From: Lingula anatina
Taxonomy: Eukaryota > Brachiopoda > Lingulata > Lingulida > Lingulidae
Reading direction: 5' to 3'
NCBI RefSeq assembly: GCF_001039355.2
Contig: NW_019775555.1
Coordinates: forward strand, 221,081-267,778
DNA length: 46,698 nt
Positions within the stretch are counted from its first letter, which is position 1. The number at the start of each line of letters is the position of its first letter. The position numbers and the translations under genes were made by a program. The notes below the pieces were generated by a model that was given only the letters and a program-made list of their open reading frames with translations, was not told where the DNA came from and did not search any database. Below, piece after piece: positions 20,986-31,263 of this stretch.

Positions 20986-22085
20986 AGAATATTCTTTAAT
21001 TTTTCCCTCTGAATTTTGTTTAAATTCCCCTTAGATGTTTCACAAACCACTTTTACATGATCAGGAATTTCTGATGTTTTGCTAGCGACGCATCCAGAAG
21101 AATCTAGTCCGGCGTGAACTTCACCAGCGATTTGTTGAAAATTCCGCGCCTGAGGTGACCCCTTTACAAGTGACTTGAAAATTTCGGTGTTAATTTTTTC
21201 TTCAACTAACCCCTTTCCGGCAGATGGGGCACTTAAAGGGCCCTGAGTACTTCCACCCACCTTCAGAGGTTGTTTACTTTTTGTGTCATTTTTAAATCGG
21301 GTACTTGTTTTAGGGATATTCTCCGAATTAGGGGAATTAACACCACAAACCCTTGTAGAATTTAATACCACAAGTTTTGTCCTGTTTGGGTGCACACTTG
21401 TTCTAGGGATTTTACCAGTTATAGGAGGGTAAATTGAATCCTCCACTGGTAAATTGAATCCCACAAGTGTGTTGTAGAATCCCTTCCGGTTTTAGGGACG
21501 GCTGATTTTACATGCGTAATTTCAGGTAATCCCACCAGTAGATCGGTAGTCATTGTCTCATCAATAGTACTGACAACACGAGCGCTGGATTGATCAATTA
21601 TAGTAGACCCCCCTCCCACTCGATGTAAACCAAAGTGCGAAACAGGGTTTTCTCAAATTTCCGAAACTTCGCAAGCCATAGCGACTACATGACCCCTTTT
21701 TAATTTTTTGTATTGATCAGATGGGTTTACGAGGCACACGACTGGTTTTGAATTTTCAGACAAGACAGTTCTCGGTATTAGTAGTCCCTCTTCTTCTTTA
21801 CCTTCAACGACGTATTTTTCCAACTTTTCGTCGATCTCGCTCGTTATCCTAAGTGCTGAATTTAGGGGTACTACCACATTTCTTGACACGCTAACCTGGG
21901 CTATCTTTATGTCTTGTGCACGCAACTCGATTTGTTGCATTGGTATGTTGCGCCCTTCTATTTGAATATAACCCAAATTGCAATGCACGCTCGCATTAAA
22001 CTGGGTGATTAGGTCGTGGCCTGGGAAGGCCTTGTCTGATAACAGAGTATCTTCTGGCGGATACAGTAAAGTGAAAGTCTGCTAC
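20928..22085 (-). mobile_element. Ty3/Gypsy-like retropepsin C-terminus and linker, degraded
   Basis: Minus-strand frames in series resemble the part of a Ty3/Gypsy polyprotein between protease and reverse transcriptase. FPGHDLITQFNA (22,045-22,000, like the ILG.D..... helix of retropepsin) leads to VSVSRNVVVPLNSALRI, then LLIPRTVLSENSKPVVCLVN and KKLKRGHVVAM (the typical valine-rich linker), and after frame changes IPDHVKVVCETS and LNKIQREKLKNIL (the LP.HL..L.....NL...Q...L segment that normally leads into RT). The protease active-site end is missing at the truncated 5' side (about 22,085). No RT, RNase H or integrase was found. Stops and frameshifts (about 21,653, 21,450, 20,985) show decay. 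The region after the linker switches into a TatD domain. Confidence 0.65.
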
Positions 22086-22129
22086 CTTTCCCCATCTGTG
22101 TATTCTGATATTTTTTAGCTTCTGATCAT

Positions 22130-24330
22130 TAGTGGTTGAATGTTTATAATGAATGTTTTTCTTTTTTTCTAGTTCACACACAGTTTGACAGCTGTTGTAC
22201 AGTGTCATGTTTCTCTGTAGTGGCCTGCTTGATGTGGTCAGTTTGGGATGATATGTATTGGACCCAAGGTGGAGCAGTGGTCATTACCCACCGTCACCCA
22301 TCACCATGCCAAAAACACCTCCTTGCAGGTAGTGCACAAAATTATTGCTTGGTTTTGTTTTACAAGTTGTGTTACAATAGATAATTTGTCTTCTATCTTT
22401 CCATTGTAGATCAACAAACCAGTTATCATATTTTGTGCTTCCTTTAAATTTAAATAAATTTTTTTACTTCTCTCATGTTACTCCTCACAAAATGTACTTC
22501 TACAAGGCGCATTCAACTGATATACTTATCCCAGATTATTACAGCCATTGTTTATAGGCAATTTGTGTGCAAACTTCTGAAAAATCCCAGATTTGGCAGA
22601 GTTCTGTTATTTAACTTTGATCAGTTTAAGATTGTGACAGTTGTACCAGTCACAATTGTGTCCAGCAGCCTCCAAAATACATTTTAAATTTGTCTCTGTT
22701 CAGTCACCATAACTTTGATGTCTGCCATGTTAGGTGGACATTTGGCAGTATATTGTAGGTTTAATATTCTGCTGGCTCTTGTGGACTGTCAGGGTTCTGT
22801 CTTTTTATTAAGATAATTTATGTCACTTCATTAAGATAATCTTTTGTCTCTTTTTCCAGCTCCAGTCTCCATACAGCATGGTGTCTTCTAGGTGAACTGA
22901 CTTTACCTGGCTGAACATGGGTTACACGTATTGTTTATATAAAATAGACAGGAAATGACAGCTGCAGGAATATCCCTTCATCTCACACAGTTATGGAGAC
23001 ACAGCAAGTTTCAGGATGAATGGGTTGTGAAGAGACAGAGACAGGACAGCCATGGTAAACAGGGAACTGGACTTCTTGCAGGTAGTACACAAAATGAAGG
23101 TTGGTTTTGTTTTTCAAGTAACAGTTGGTATAATAAGTCCTCTTTCTTACCTCTGTCGAGACACAAACACCAATTATCACAGTTTTTTTTTTTTATTTCA
23201 TGAACAATATGACTTGAAAATTATGAGTTATTATAATCATAATGAATGTTTATCTTTTTTTTTAGCTCACACACATGGTTTGACAGTTGTTGTAAATTGT
23301 GAAGTGTCTCAGTAGTGGCCTGCTTGATGTGGTCAGATTGGGATGAAATGTATTGGACCCAAGTGGAGCAGTGGTCATTACTTCCCTTGGATGACCCATT
23401 GTCATGACAGTAACTGGACTGCTTGCAGGTGGTACACTAAACTAATGGTTGATAGTGTTTTTCAAGTCACGTGACAGTATATAATTGGTCTCTTAATCTT
23501 CCTCCTTTGAGAAAAAAAAGCAATAATCATATTTTGTTCCCTTAAAGTTTTAGTAATTTTGTCATGATTTAAAAAAATTATATTAGTAATTTCCTTAGTG
23601 ACTTCTCTCAAATTACTCCTCAGAAAATATCTTTCAATTAGTCACAGCCAATTGATATCATTATTCCAGATTTTTACAGGTGTAAAGCATTTTGTGTACA
23701 AATTTCACAATAATTTCAACAGATTTGGCAGAGTTCTGTTTATTTAACTGTGTTCAATCTGAGAATGTGCTGGTCTCAGCAGTCACAATTGTGTCCAGCA
23801 GCCTCCAAAAGGCAAAGGTCATTTTTAACTTATCACAGTGCAATCACCACAACAATGATGTCTACCATATAAGGTGGGCACTTGGCAGTGTACCATAGTT
23901 TTAATATTTTTCCCAACTGGCTCTGGTGGACTGTCAGGTTTTTTGTCTTTTCTTTGTATTAAGATAATTAGTGTTCCTTCACTTATACATTGTCATGTCT
24001 CTTTTTCCAGCTCCAGTCTCCATACAGCATGGTGTCTTCTAGGTGAACTGACTTTACCTGGCTGAACATGGAGGACGTATTTTATATGAAGCAGAAATAA
24101 AAAGACAGCAACAGGAACATCTTCATCTCACCCAGTTGTGCAAGACGCGGGATGTGACAAGTTTTAAGATGAATGAACAGCCAGAGACAGGACAGCCATT
24201 GTAAACAGATAACTGGACCTCTTGCAGATAGCATACAAATGTTTGTGGTTGTTTTTTTATACAAATAACGATAGGTAATTTGTTTCCCCTCTTTCCTTGT
24301 AAAGACACAAATACCAATTGTAACATTTTT
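22130..24330 (+). repeat. Older tandem array, ~1.1-kb period, two copies, with exon-like blocks
   Basis: Landmarks recur in order: TTCACACACAGTTTGACAG (22,173) and its variant (23,268); GTGGCCTGCTTGATGTGGTCAG (22,220 and 23,315); TCTCTTTTTCCAGCTCCAGTC (22,850 and 24,000); a block ending CTTCTTGCAG|GTAGTACAC (23,085) or CTCTTGCAG|ATAGCATAC (24,230). Blocks start after polypyrimidine-AG and several end at CAG|GTAG, as exons do, but they lack a conserved open frame. A subsegment (22,500-22,640) is a diverged relative of the 191-bp monomer of the 3.4-9.0 kb array. The interval 24,330-24,660 beyond it is AT-rich and shows nothing except a T10/G12 run near 24,330-24,351. Confidence 0.75.
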
Positions 24331-24765
24331 TTTTTTTTGGGGGGGGGGGGGTGAATGTTGAAAGCATGATTATTATGAATAAAATGAATGTTTCATTGCT
24401 TTAATTATAATGTTAATTTAAATATTAATATTCATCAAGTGCTTTATTAATCACACCTGTCATTTGTTAAGAATTTGAACCAATTCATCTTATATGCACA
24501 AAACACATAAAATGAATACTTATATTTTAATTTGATCACCATTACATACGAGCAGTATTAAGATATAAATATCAAGTATGGTGATACAAAAATTATTTTG
24601 TGCATTTTACAAAAGCATCCTATATTTCAATTAATTATCACTGAATTGTTTCTGATAATAGTTTATACTAGATGCACGAAGAATTGTTAAAGGATATTAC
24701 AGAGAGGATTCACATGATAACGGTTACACTGCAAACAGTTACACCCATTTCATTTATGATTTTAG

Positions 24766-24868
24766 AGAGTGCTGCCAGAACCACCCAGAACAAGACTTCC
24801 AAACACGACAGATCCTGTGGAGCCAGTTATATGGAACAGTCAAATTACACAACAAATGTGGGTTCCAG
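24766..24868 (+). CDS. Candidate coding exon (polar, unidentified)
   Basis: The segment starts after TTATGATTTTAG and ends GGTTCCAG|GTAACAC. It is open in one frame (SAARTTQNKTSKHDR, then CGASYMEQSNYTTN), entering in phase 1 and leaving in phase 2. The content is polar with one cysteine and an N-glycosylation-type NYT. It matches no family I know and does not join in phase to the candidate exons downstream. Confidence 0.25.
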
Positions 24869-24874
24869 GTAACA

Positions 24875-25220
24875 CAAAGAATCAATTTCCCCCATATGCA
24901 TGGAATCTATAGAGGCTGGGTATATAAAGCAAGGAGATTGTGTTGGACAATTCTCTATCACTGAAAACAAATAGACATATTGGAAATGTTTAAGAGTGAA
25001 TTGATATTTCAGCTCAAGGTCGATGCGTTATAACGATGCGTTTTAATAATTTTTCCCATGTGCATGGAATCTGTTTCAGTGCTAGCTATATATATATATA
25101 GTAGAGATAGCATATACAGTGAGATTGTAGAAGACAATAAACCTTCACTGAAGAGAAAAGGACACCAGTGAAAATGTTTAAATGTGAATATATATTTCAG
25201 GTCAGATATGATGTGTTATA
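24875..25220 (+). repeat. Two tandem copies of a ~173-bp unit
   Basis: GCATGGAATCT recurs 173 bp apart (24,899 and 25,072), followed in both by a TATATA stretch, GAGATTGT, CACTGA, AAATGTTTAA and ATATTTCAG. Identity is moderate, so the duplication is old. Confidence 0.7.
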
Positions 25221-25415
25221 GATGATCACTGTTATTGCGAGTTCATTAAGGTATAATTGCAAGTTTTATCACATATTTATTATATACAGACACTCAGTCT
25301 GTCTATATTCTGATCACTGTGTCTGTCCAGTGTCATTGCCATAGTCAGCACTTTCTGACATATCTGTTGTTTACCCTAAAACTGATTAATGTATTTTTGT
25401 TTTAAATTCCTCTAG

Positions 25416-25496
25416 AAAATCGGCATGATTGGATTATTTTATGATATTGTTTTGTTATTGTTAGCAGTTTGGTTAAGATGCTACAGTATTTCCTGA
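25416..25496 (+). CDS. Candidate short terminal exon with a membrane segment
   Basis: After AAATTCCTCTAG a 26-codon frame reads KIGMIG, LFYDIVLLLLAVWL, RCYSIS and stops: one hydrophobic helix with a basic end. It could be an alternative terminal exon of a membrane protein or a chance frame. Its phase (0) does not fit the exon at 24,766. Flanking sequence (25,220-25,415 and 25,500-26,120) shows no other gene. Confidence 0.2.
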   Translation, partial: KIGMIGLFYDIVLLLLAVWLRCYSIS

Positions 25497-26119
25497 GTAT
25501 ATCAAATTAAAGCAGCAATGTAGATGTGTTTGTGCATCAGGAGTGTTGTTAGTGTATCTGCCTGTTTCAGTGTAGAGTTTATGCCCACTGGTGCGAAAAC
25601 AACTAAGTCTTTTTCTTTTTTCATCATCTTGAACAACATCCAGATATTTTTCCGTTTTAAATGTATTTTTGAACTGGCAATAGGTGCTGGATTTAGATTT
25701 GTCCTTAAGTTAACTGTGCAAGTACGAAGCCACTGATGATGTGTTTTTTAAATGTGCTAAGGAATTTTATGTGAGGATTCGACAATATTACACCTCCAAA
25801 TCCGTTTCCAATAGGAGTTTCATGATACCTTCACTCCATGAGAAGTTACCATCTTTCAGATTTGACAAGCTTTTTGTTGAGAGTAATTTGTAATATTATA
25901 ATTCATCTATAGATATGCTTGTTTAGGTAGGTTGTTATCATCCAAGTGTTATATTTTAAGCCAAAATTTTATTAATTGTATTTTAATCTTTATGTGAGCA
26001 AGAATTCTTCCAGTCTCTCCTCTTCCTGCATACTTTGGTGATAAAAGTTGTTTACAAAACCTGAGGTTAAGTTTTTACAATTTTTACTGTTAGAGTAGTA
26101 TAACCTCATAACTCTGATG

Positions 26120-26228
26120 AGTATGTTCATGACTCCATAATGCCCCAGCTTTGGACAGATGTTATTAAGTCTGTAATTTTCATTGTTTCTTGAGCACAAA
26201 CATTTGGTTTTATGGTCTCATTGCCCGA
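26120..26228 (+). repeat. ~105-bp direct repeat, left copy
   Basis: From GACTCCATAATGCCC to TTTGGTTTTATGGTCTC it matches 28,009-28,103 in the same orientation. The pair brackets about 1.8 kb containing a hydrophobic frame and a hAT remnant. Confidence 0.8.
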
Positions 26229-26280
26229 GTAAAATGGTCATGGGATATTTTATTTGATTTTGAAATCCTTCGGTATGCAG

Positions 26281-26622
26281 GTTACTTTAGTCGGGGAAGC
26301 ACGTGGGAATGCTGAGCTCATTATTGCCTGCCCAATATATATAGCAGCACATCTGATGTCAGCATTTTTGCTTTTGATTATTGACTTCAGAAGAAGATTT
26401 AAAGAGGGTGGTTACACTGATAGGTTTTGGGAAACAGAGCTAACATCTTTTTTAGTGGGATATATGTTGTTATGCTTTGGTAGGGCTCTACCATACTTGC
26501 CCGAACTGGAAACTCACTTGCCCGAATTTTACCAAACAAAAAATAAACTGTTTATGTCTTTCTTCATTTCAATTTTATTCTGGTGTTTGGGGTTTCTATT
26601 CTGTGAAATATCTGAAATGTAA
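26281..26622 (+). CDS. Candidate terminal exon, three hydrophobic segments, unidentified
   Basis: Open from a TTCGGTATGCAG acceptor to TAA, about 113 codons starting VTLVGEARGNAELII. Three hydrophobic stretches are visible: IYIAAHLMSAFLLLII, LTSFLVGYMLLCFG and LFMSFFISILFWCLGFLF. They are separated by a charged loop (DFRRRFKEGGYTDRFWETE) and an acidic one (LPELETHLPEFY). That balance of helices and charged loops looks like a genuine membrane protein rather than a chance frame. The alternative is an ATG start at 26,254 in an intronless frame. No family is recognised. Confidence 0.35.
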   Translation, partial: VTLVGEARGNAELIIACPIYIAAHLMSAFLLLIIDFRRRFKEGGYTDRFWETELTSFLVGYMLLCFGRALPYLPELETHLPEFYQTKNKLFMSFFISILFWCLGFLFCEISEM

Positions 26623-26751
26623 TGATAGTCTTGGATATGTCTGAGATATTGCCTGAGAAAATGCTTCAAATCTGCAATACAGAATATAAAGAGAATAATG
26701 AGTACAAATATCGTCATCCTTTCTTGTCAAATTTCCCAGCTTCTAGAAGAG

Positions 26752-27225
26752 TCACCCATCACAATCATCACTGATGCGACGGCGTCTCTGGCCTCCATGC
26801 AGCCACCTGTCATACACCTTGTCTGCATCAAATGCCTCATATGATTCACCCTCCATGGCAATGAGAAGGTTATCTAACATGCTGGTGGCCAAACTCTCCC
26901 GCTTATCTGTTTTCACTCTCTTCACTGCACTGAATCCACGTTCACGGACTGCTGAAGACATGGCAGTCACTAAAAAAAATTCCACTACCATACTGATGTT
27001 ACTGAATCTTCTCTGTAATTCTTCATCTGTAAACAACATGGCCCATGTATCCTGAATGTGTGCAGCATCACGTCTACCCCTCACATTCACTCTGTTCATT
27101 ACCAAAGCTTTAACTGCTGGGCACTCCCTGAGAACTTGGTTCTGGTCACACCCAAGTCTCTGCAGCAACTCATTAAAATGAACCATGATTATAATTTGGA
27201 GATAAGTATTCCCGTGTACAACCAC
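26752..27225 (-). pseudogene. hAT-family C-terminal dimerisation domain (ZNF862/transposase-like) remnant
   Basis: A 157-codon minus-strand frame carries the hAT dimerisation signature. FSNISMVVEFFLVTAMSSA is followed by VRERGFSAVKRVKTDKRESL (the ERGFS..K.IK...R..L block) and DNLLIAMEGES, then a DRW and basic RRRR tail. The usual length of such proteins is 600 residues or more, so this is only the C-terminal fifth. No BED finger or catalytic core was found in the flanks. It may be a transposase remnant or the last exon of a domesticated hAT gene. The frame itself is unbroken. Confidence 0.7.
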
Positions 27226-27329
27226 ATTTATGAAGATTTCACGATATTTATGAAGATTTCACAATTTTATGAAATTAAATATCTGTTCTTTTACTTGCCC
27301 CGTGAAAAAAAGGTGAAACTCGAGTAATC

Positions 27330-27770
27330 TGAGATGTTAAAATCCAAGTAGGCCTAGTGAGCTTGCCATACAATGTGCCAAAGGGCAGTGAAGTGTCCGA
27401 TAATTATGGAAATGTATGTGAAAATTTTCACCTCTGACAATGGCTATGGCTGCCGACTTAAAAATTACCGCGTGACAGACAGACAGAAACACATGTTACT
27501 ACTGCAGCGCCCTCGGTGATAGATTGATGAATGATGAAATGACGTTACGGGATCGACGTGAATAGTTAGACAATCAACGAAAATAGTGAGAGCATTGGTT
27601 TTAATACACCGTAGATGAGAAATGTTTGACAATTGAATTGACGAAAGTAGATGTTGAATTTATGATAGGCTCGTTTAAACTTAAAACTGAATTGATGGGA
27701 AGGCAGTGAATCTACGAAACATAACTGAATCGATGACTTGAATTTTTGCCCTTTTGGCCCCCCCTACTGA
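27330..27770. other. No gene recognised
   Basis: Unassigned sequence between the hAT remnant and a degenerate repeat. Confidence 0.5.
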
Positions 27771-27925
27771 TAGTTTGATGATGCCAAGATCCAATGATTC
27801 CAAAGGTTCAATAGTCAGAAGGTTCATTGGTCTGATAGTTTGATAATGCAAATGTACCGTTGTTCCAAAGGTTTGCTAGTCAATAGGTTCACTTGCTTGA
27901 TGTTTCATGGTCCAAAGGTTCTAAA
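27770..27925. repeat. Degenerate CCAAAGGTTC-type tandem repeat
   Basis: TTCCAAAGGTTC, GTCAGAAGGTTCA, TTCCAAAGGTTTG, GTCAATAGGTTCA and GTCCAAAGGTTCT follow one another with GATAGTTTGAT spacers, a worn short-unit repeat. Confidence 0.65.
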
Positions 27926-28002
27926 GTCCCAAAGTATGAATTGTGTATGGTGTAATATAGCAATGACGTGATTCTGCTGATGGCGTTAATGTTTTTAATG
28001 AC

Positions 28003-28110
28003 TGGTCGTTACTCCATAATGCCCATGATTTGAACAGGTGTTACTTTATCTGTAATTTCCATTGTTTCTGGAACACAAATATTTGGTTTTATGGTCTCGT
28101 TGCCTGCTGC
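28003..28110 (+). repeat. ~105-bp direct repeat, right copy
   Basis: Partner of the 26,120-26,228 segment: TACTCCATAATGCCCATGATT to ATTTGGTTTTATGGTCTCG. Confidence 0.8.
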
Positions 28111-28495
28111 TGTAAAGATAAGGACTGATTTCAACACACATAAGCTATATTTTAATTCCTTATATTGAAGTATTTTAATTGTCTGAATTACATGACATAC
28201 TTCATGACACAGTGTGCTGTCACATGTATACAGGAACTGTACTTTGAATCTTGCAAGTGCATGACGTTGAGCTAGATTTGTAATGCAAAATGAATATTAT
28301 TATTTGTCCTTAGCTGTAAAAAAAGTGACTTCTATGTCATCACCATAAATACAAATTGGTCTATATAAATATTCTGTGATTTTTTTATGCATAACTACCT
28401 AATATCATGCAAGGTGGTATGTAACATCTGTGCTGTAATGATAGGCAATAATCCAGAAGACAAGGAGAAACATGAATAACTTAAACAATTAATAT
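28110..28495. other. No gene recognised
   Basis: AT-rich sequence without signals. Confidence 0.5.
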
Positions 28496-28735
28496 CACTT
28501 TACTACTACGTGAACTTAGGCATTTTGTTGGGGAATTGGTTACTACTGCAAATCTGCTGCAAAAACATTGCTAAAATGATCTGCATGTTTCTGTCTACTT
28601 CACTTCTTCTATGTGAACTTAGTCATTTTGTTGGCGGATAAGTTGCTACTTCAAATTGGCTGCAAAAATGATCAGCATGTTTCCATCTATTTCACTTCTT
28701 TGATGTGGACTTAATCAAGTCTTAGTATGTTGATG
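28495..28735 (+). repeat. Two tandem copies of a ~110-bp unit
   Basis: GTGAACTTAGGCATTTTGTTGG...CTGCAAAAAC...GATCTGCATGTTTCTGTCTACTTCACTTCTT is followed directly by a similar copy and the start of a third. From 28,735 to 29,330 no gene is seen. Confidence 0.75.
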
Positions 28736-29334
28736 AACAGCTTTTTGTTTTCCAATGACTCCTTATCATTTTCTCATGCTCATCATTCAATTTTGTCTTA
28801 CCAGCCTCGGAGACTTTCCAATAATGAACAGAATTGGCCTATGCAAATCATTTAAATACTGTTGTCCCTTTGAAGGAAATCGGTAAAAGCCTTGTAAAAA
28901 TGATTGTACCAAATAACAGATGATGGCAATAATATGATATTATCCAGGTACTTATATATTCTCCATATTGACATCAAGCTGCTTTCTAACGTCAATCATG
29001 CAGAAAAGTAAAAAGAATACTTTGCCAACTAAGGTTAGCACTACTATTTATTGTATAAATCCCAGTTAGTTTACATGTACTTATACCTGGATATGCTCAC
29101 AAATGGAGTTTTTCAACAAGTGAAAAACGTGCTCATAATACTTAGTACAAAATACGCTAACAAAGTGAATAAAAAAACGTATGGTAGCTGTTATTGTGAA
29201 ACAAGGCAGCAAATAACTGTGCACAAAAGAGGCTACTGTCAATTCTGATGCAAAAGTACATTATGTTAAACTGCAAATTGAACATCAAATTTTAATTATG
29301 CTCAAAAGGTAATACCAATGTAAGTAAAATGTGT

Positions 29335-30080
29335 AACAAGCATAAGGCTTCAGGCCCATGGGAGTTCAAGTTCACACTTTGAAAATGTATAACTTTCAGA
29401 AAAAGAAGCCAATGAGAATGCTTTTCCAACTCGGCCTGCATTTTAGTCCTGTATTTTTTTTTTGAAAGTTTGGCAACCATAAGTAACACGGTTTTCCCAT
29501 AATGGTCATCATTGCAGCAGCATTTTCTTCTATTCTGATGCCATATTACATAATGGTTATAATTATAAATGTTAAAATTATAAAATTATAAAATTATATA
29601 TATAGTTATAAATGGCATAATGACTGTCAATTTTTAATAATAAAATATACGTATCATGGCTTTTCAGAAAATGTGACTGCTTGGGTCTTCAAGCCCGTGG
29701 AACTTCAAAGTCACACCTTGAAAATGCCAATGTGTGAAAAATTATATTTTCACAAAAAAAAAAACTGTTTAACTGGCGGTAAGAATTATCAAACAGACTG
29801 CATTGCCTACTGAAGCTATATTTTAGTACCATGTTTCTTTCCTGTAAGTTTGAGAACAGTAAGTGACATGGTTTTTCTTAAATGGTCATCATGGGAGCAG
29901 TGCCAAAAATAGTTTGTTTTTTTTTCAAATTTTGATGCAATATTACATAACGTTTAACAGCATAATGACCATCACTTTTAATAATAAAATATTAGTATTA
30001 TGGATATTCAGAAAATGTGACTAGCAAAGGTCTTGAGGCCCATGGAACTTCAAAGTCACAACTTGAAAATGCCAAAATGT
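29335..30080. repeat. Three diverged copies of a ~340-bp unit
   Basis: GGCCCATGGGAGTTCAAGTTCACAC (29,352), GCCCGTGGAACTTCAAAGTCACACC (29,692) and GGCCCATGGAACTTCAAAGTCACAA (30,037) head units that share TTGAAAATGCC, GTTTGA/AGAACAGTAAGTGACATGG and ATAATGGTCATCAT. Spacing is about 340-345 bp. Confidence 0.75.
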
Positions 30081-30419
30081 AAACAAGACATCACTGTTCT
30101 GAAATGTTTTTTTTCCATTTTTAACAATTTTTAACATAAAACATAATAAACAGTTTACTGCCATTTTTATATTACCAACTAAGGAAATTGATGGGATGGG
30201 GAAAATATCAATAAGACAGTGTTATATGTCCAATTTCCTCCATTCTGAGATTCTGAACATAGTGGATGATTGAATCTGACAAACTGCAATGATATGTGTT
30301 TATTTCCATTTTTGACACTTTATTACACAATACACAATAACAAGATTACTATCATTTTCACAAAATCAACTAACAATGTTGTAAAGATGCAGGAAATGCG
30401 AAACAAACACATTTACATA

Positions 30420-30905
30420 TCTTATTAGTTCAATAATGAGACTGTTAACATGCCTAAGAATTGAATGTGAGGAAATGTGAAAAAACAGCATAACTTCTAA
30501 AATAATGGACCGATTATGCTGATTTTCCAACTCAACCTGCGTTTTAGTAAGATTGGCCACTCCTATGAGTATTATGACAATTGGCCTATCTGTTTTTCTT
30601 ATATTGTGTTATCAGTGTTGCATATATGCTGAAAAAAAGTGAAAAAAACTTCCATAAAAGTGGCCCAATCATGCTGATTTTCAAACTCGACCTGTGTATT
30701 ATGAATATTTATCAGTTCTGTAAGTTTCAGGCCAAAGGGTAAAACAGCTTCTCATTTATTGTGTTATCGGTATTGCAAAAATGCTGAAAAAAAGTGAAAA
30801 AATAGCCTAAATTCACTATAAATGACCCAATCATGCTGATTTTCAAACTTGACCTGCGTATTATGAATATTTATCAGTTCTGTAAGTTTCAAGCCAAAAG
30901 GTNNN
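30420..30905. repeat. Tandem ~160-bp units ending at an NNN gap, including an inverted dispersed repeat
   Basis: ATGCTGATTTTC(C/A)AACTC(A/G)ACCTG recurs at about 30,514, 30,672 and 30,834, with GTGTTATC(A/G)GT and GCTGAAAAAAAGTG between. The 30,424-30,470 part is the reverse complement of 12,001-12,050. The run is cut by NNN at 30,903-30,905, which probably hides collapsed or missing copies. Confidence 0.75.
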
Positions 30906-31094
30906 TATCTTAAAGAATATTATGATATTATAGTATAATATTGATGTCTGCATTTAAATTCACTTGCAGGTGTAAAAAATATAACATTCTTATATATTCG
31001 ACTTGACAAATAAACTATTTACCACACTAATGGTCTTATGTTTGTTCTAAATGACAAAAACAAAATATTTCAACTTCTTCAATAAAATAATAAT

Positions 31095-31263
31095 AAAAAA
31101 AAAAAAAAAAAAACAATGGTGGATCTAGTCTCCGCCCTCCCCGAGGAGAGAGACCCATTCTGGACTCACATGATCAAGTTCTCAAAATATTCCATCTCGC
31201 TCCAAATGTCAACATCTGACCCCTTTCAAATGTCCTGGATCCGCCATTGTTTTTTTTTTTTTT
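31095..31263. mobile_element. Foldback/MITE-like element flanked by poly(A) and poly(T)
   Basis: AAAAAAAAAAACAATGGTGGATCT at the left is mirrored by GGATCCGCCATTGTTTTTTTTTT at the right: a 14-bp inverted repeat with two mismatches, extended by the A and T runs. The inside (GC-richer, CTCCGCCCTCCCCGAGGAG) has no frame. No target duplication can be fixed because of the homopolymers. Confidence 0.5.
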
